A stretch of 15,560 nucleotides of DNA, taken from NCBI GenBank assembly GCA_021833045.1, contig JAKBGP010000028.1, forward strand, positions 1 to 15,560. The letters are read 5' to 3'. The notes beneath the pieces are model-generated. The model worked only from the letters and a program-made list of their open reading frames with translations. It had not been told where the DNA came from and ran no database searches. This DNA comes from Thermoplasmata archaeon. Lineage in GTDB: Archaea; Thermoplasmatota; Thermoplasmata; Thermoplasmatales; Thermoplasmataceae. The translations under genes were made by a program, and so were the position numbers. Below are positions 14,070-15,560 of this stretch, one piece after another (the first letter of the stretch is position 1; each line of letters starts with the position of its first letter).

Positions 14070-14738
14070 ATGAAAATAGAAAATTCTGATAAACTGACAC
14101 TGACTGAAACAGCTTACAAATACATATTTGATGGAATTTTAAATGGAAAATACCGGGCTGGACAATCAATCAGCCCGGACAATATCGTCAAAAGCCTCAA
14201 CATGAGCAAGACGCCCGTAAGGGAAGCATTAGTTCAACTGGAAGTTGAAGGTCTGGTCGCAAGAAACGGCCGTTTCTATAACATCATATTCCTCGAGGAA
14301 AACGAAGTTTTGGAATTATATGAAATAAGGGGTATACTTGAATCAGAAGCAACCTACCTTGCCACAAAAAAACTAACTCCTGAGGTGATAAGCGAACTGA
14401 AAAATACCCTCGAAATGTTCAAACGGGTGAATCAGGATAGCGATCCTGATCCCATTAAACTTGCAGATTTGAACGGCAAATTCCATTCTATAATAGCAAA
14501 GGCGAGTGGGAACCGGTATATTGCGGAATATACCATACAGATCAGGCTGAAGCTTAAGGTTATCCGAACCGCATTGTTCAGCAGCAACGAGAGAAGACTC
14601 AGTGAAATAAAGGAACACGAAGATGTCATTAAGGCCATGGAGTTGGGAAATGCAACAGCAGCAAGAGACCGAATGAAATCTCATGTGGCAGAGGTCATAG
14701 AATACTTAAAGGCAAACGTCCTGAACAGGATTTACTGA
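14070..14738 (+). CDS. GntR-family transcriptional regulator with FCD domain
   Basis: A 222-residue, FadR-subfamily regulator. Residues 10-70 form the winged helix-turn-helix: YIFDGILNGKYRAGQSISPD, then MSKTPVREALVQLEVEGLV, the hallmark GntR recognition-helix segment. Residues 78-215 are an all-helical FCD ligand domain. Its expected metal/ligand residues are visible: D133 and H139 in ADLNGKFH, H183 in KEHEDVI and H205 in MKSHV. FCD domains typically sense a small organic acid or sugar acid, here unknown. Start ATG 14070 fits a TTTAAAA box 23-29 bases upstream. Likely targets include its own divergent promoter region with the PAC2 gene, where inverted repeats lie. The architecture is bacterial in style; its presence in an archaeon suggests old lateral gain, which is inference. 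Confidence 0.9.
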   Translation: MKIENSDKLTLTETAYKYIFDGILNGKYRAGQSISPDNIVKSLNMSKTPVREALVQLEVEGLVARNGRFYNIIFLEENEVLELYEIRGILESEATYLATKKLTPEVISELKNTLEMFKRVNQDSDPDPIKLADLNGKFHSIIAKASGNRYIAEYTIQIRLKLKVIRTALFSSNERRLSEIKEHEDVIKAMELGNATAARDRMKSHVAEVIEYLKANVLNRIY

Positions 14739-14827
14739 TTTCTTCTTTCACGCAAAATACTGGATTGAAACGTCCACCTAAATGGATCGCATTTGCACCA
14801 GAACATGAATGAAGATACCCTTAAATC

Positions 14828-14859
14828 AAAAATAAAAAGTTGAAATGGTTAACTTAACC
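14828..14859 (-). terminator. Short hairpin and T-tracts after the zinc-ribbon gene
   Basis: On the minus strand the near-perfect palindrome GGTTAAGTTAACC (14859-14847) directly follows the stop codon of the zinc-ribbon gene. CTTTTTATTTTTG follows (about 14840-14828). A U-rich terminator is the simplest reading. Confidence 0.45.
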
Positions 14860-15503
14860 TAATGGTTAACCTTTGCACCACAGTTGGGGCAGAACTTCAT
14901 TTCAGATTTCAGTTCCGTACCGCATGTCTCACAGAGGAGCGGCACATACTTGGGTCCCTTCAATGCTTTCTTCACTGATGATTCAGGTTTCCCACCATCA
15001 GATTCAATCACCGTTGGTTTGTTGGAAAGACTAGGTTCCTTGCCAAAATACGCCATTCCAATATTGGTCTTGGATGACTTCGCATTGGCAAGTTCCACTT
15101 CCCTGCGATGGCTTTCCTCTTCATGTTTCTTTGATTCGTCCTCATAATGTCTCCTTGCATCGCTTACCCATCGGGAAATTTCTTCGTGCCACTTCTTTGG
15201 GTCAGAAAGCAGGAATTCATATTTCTTGGAAGAGCCTGCATCGTCATATTCCACCGTGAGGTACTTCTTTGTGAAGACCTTGATCATGGGGACTGAAGTG
15301 GATACGTTCTTGAGCTCATAAAGCGGAACATCCATGTAAGTCTTTGAAGAAGAAGCATGAAGGAGGCTCCTTTTTCCTTTCTTCTCGTAAATGAGCCTTC
15401 TGTCTGTAAGGTATAGGGTGCCATCCTGGATTTCCGCATCTCCTTCCTTGAGAGTAGACTCTTCCTGCATTAACTCGTGTTCATCCACGGCGTAAATAGG
15501 CAT
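14859..15503 (-). CDS. PH-like domain, coiled-coil and C-terminal zinc-ribbon protein
   Basis: A 214-residue protein with three parts. Residues 1-112 resemble a PH/GRAM-like fold: GTLYLTDRRLIYEKKGKR (28-45), then LYELKNVSTS and VEYDDAGSSKKYEFLLSDPKKW. Residues about 105-142 are a highly charged helix or coiled coil (RRHYEDESKKHEEESHRRE). After a low-complexity linker, a zinc ribbon carries four cysteines at 191, 194, 205 and 208 (CETC...CPNC). The GTLYLTDRRLIY pattern is common in archaeal and bacterial PH-like domains that may bind membranes or partners. The specific function is unknown. ATG 15503 has a GTTTAAAT box 18-25 bases upstream. It has no evident link to the glycan genes. Confidence 0.75.
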   Translation of the reverse strand: MPIYAVDEHELMQEESTLKEGDAEIQDGTLYLTDRRLIYEKKGKRSLLHASSSKTYMDVPLYELKNVSTSVPMIKVFTKKYLTVEYDDAGSSKKYEFLLSDPKKWHEEISRWVSDARRHYEDESKKHEEESHRREVELANAKSSKTNIGMAYFGKEPSLSNKPTVIESDGGKPESSVKKALKGPKYVPLLCETCGTELKSEMKFCPNCGAKVNH

Positions 15504-15520
15504 AGTTTCCTATAGATATT

Positions 15521-15528
15521 ATTTAAAC
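15521..15528 (-). promoter_or_regulatory. Candidate TATA box for the zinc-ribbon gene
   Basis: GTTTAAAT on the minus strand lies 18-25 bases before the ATG at 15503, slightly closer than the other boxes in the window. Confidence 0.4.
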
Positions 15529-15560
15529 TAATAATCTTTTTTGGGTTTTTCCATGTCCAC

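Noticed and set aside
14373..14684. Antisense open frames of 103 and 68 residues within the GntR gene
   Set aside because: The sense strand gives a full GntR/FCD protein; the antisense products show no family pattern or promoter.
1..15560. CRISPR array, insertion sequence, integrase, tRNA or prophage
   Set aside because: No regularly spaced repeats, transposase motifs, terminal inverted repeats or tRNA-like sequences were recognised by eye on either strand.

Overview
The window looks archaeal. The start codons of most genes lie 20 to 35 bases downstream of AT-rich TATA-like boxes with no Shine-Dalgarno sequence, the pattern of leaderless archaeal transcripts. It also carries a PAC2-family protein ending in a proteasome-docking HbYX tripeptide, a PH-like/zinc-ribbon protein and an FCD-type GntR regulator. 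The low GC content by eye, the leaderless promoters and the gene mix suggest a member of the Thermoplasmata (Ferroplasma/Cuniculiplasma-like acidophiles). That placement is inference, because no rRNA or other phylogenetic marker is present.

Bases 1-12213 are a surface-glycan locus. At the left edge is a truncated glycosyltransferase-like gene (1-625, minus). Next is a tight three-gene minus-strand operon for nucleotide-sugar synthesis (3742 to 768): a sugar-1-phosphate nucleotidyltransferase, a UDP-sugar 6-dehydrogenase and a UDP-glucuronate-decarboxylase-like SDR. Together these would plausibly make UDP-glucuronate and UDP-xylose. Then come mostly single genes on alternating strands: a paralogue of the first gene (4018-5046, +), a GT-B glycosyltransferase (5118-6221, -), a hexapeptide acetyltransferase (6286-7023, -), a GT4 glycosyltransferase (7172-8236, +), an FkbM methyltransferase (8257-9150, -), a second GT4 enzyme (9392-10429, +), a GT2 glycosyltransferase (10503-11492, -) and a GmhA-type phosphoheptose isomerase (11569-12213, +). 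The set reads as precursor synthesis (pentose/uronate, perhaps heptose), assembly by about six transferases, and decoration by acetylation and methylation. No flippase, polymerase or oligosaccharyltransferase is visible, so the acceptor (S-layer N-glycan, lipoglycan or other) cannot be named.

Bases 12214-13084 hold no intact gene. They contain a decayed SppA (S49 signal peptide peptidase) gene, readable across three frames with two in-frame stops and a damaged start codon.

Bases 13085-15560 are unrelated functions: a PAC2 proteasome-assembly-type protein (minus), a divergent GntR/FCD transcription regulator (plus), and a PH-like/coiled-coil/zinc-ribbon protein (minus) with its promoter at the right edge. 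No tRNA, rRNA, CRISPR array, insertion sequence or integrase was seen.
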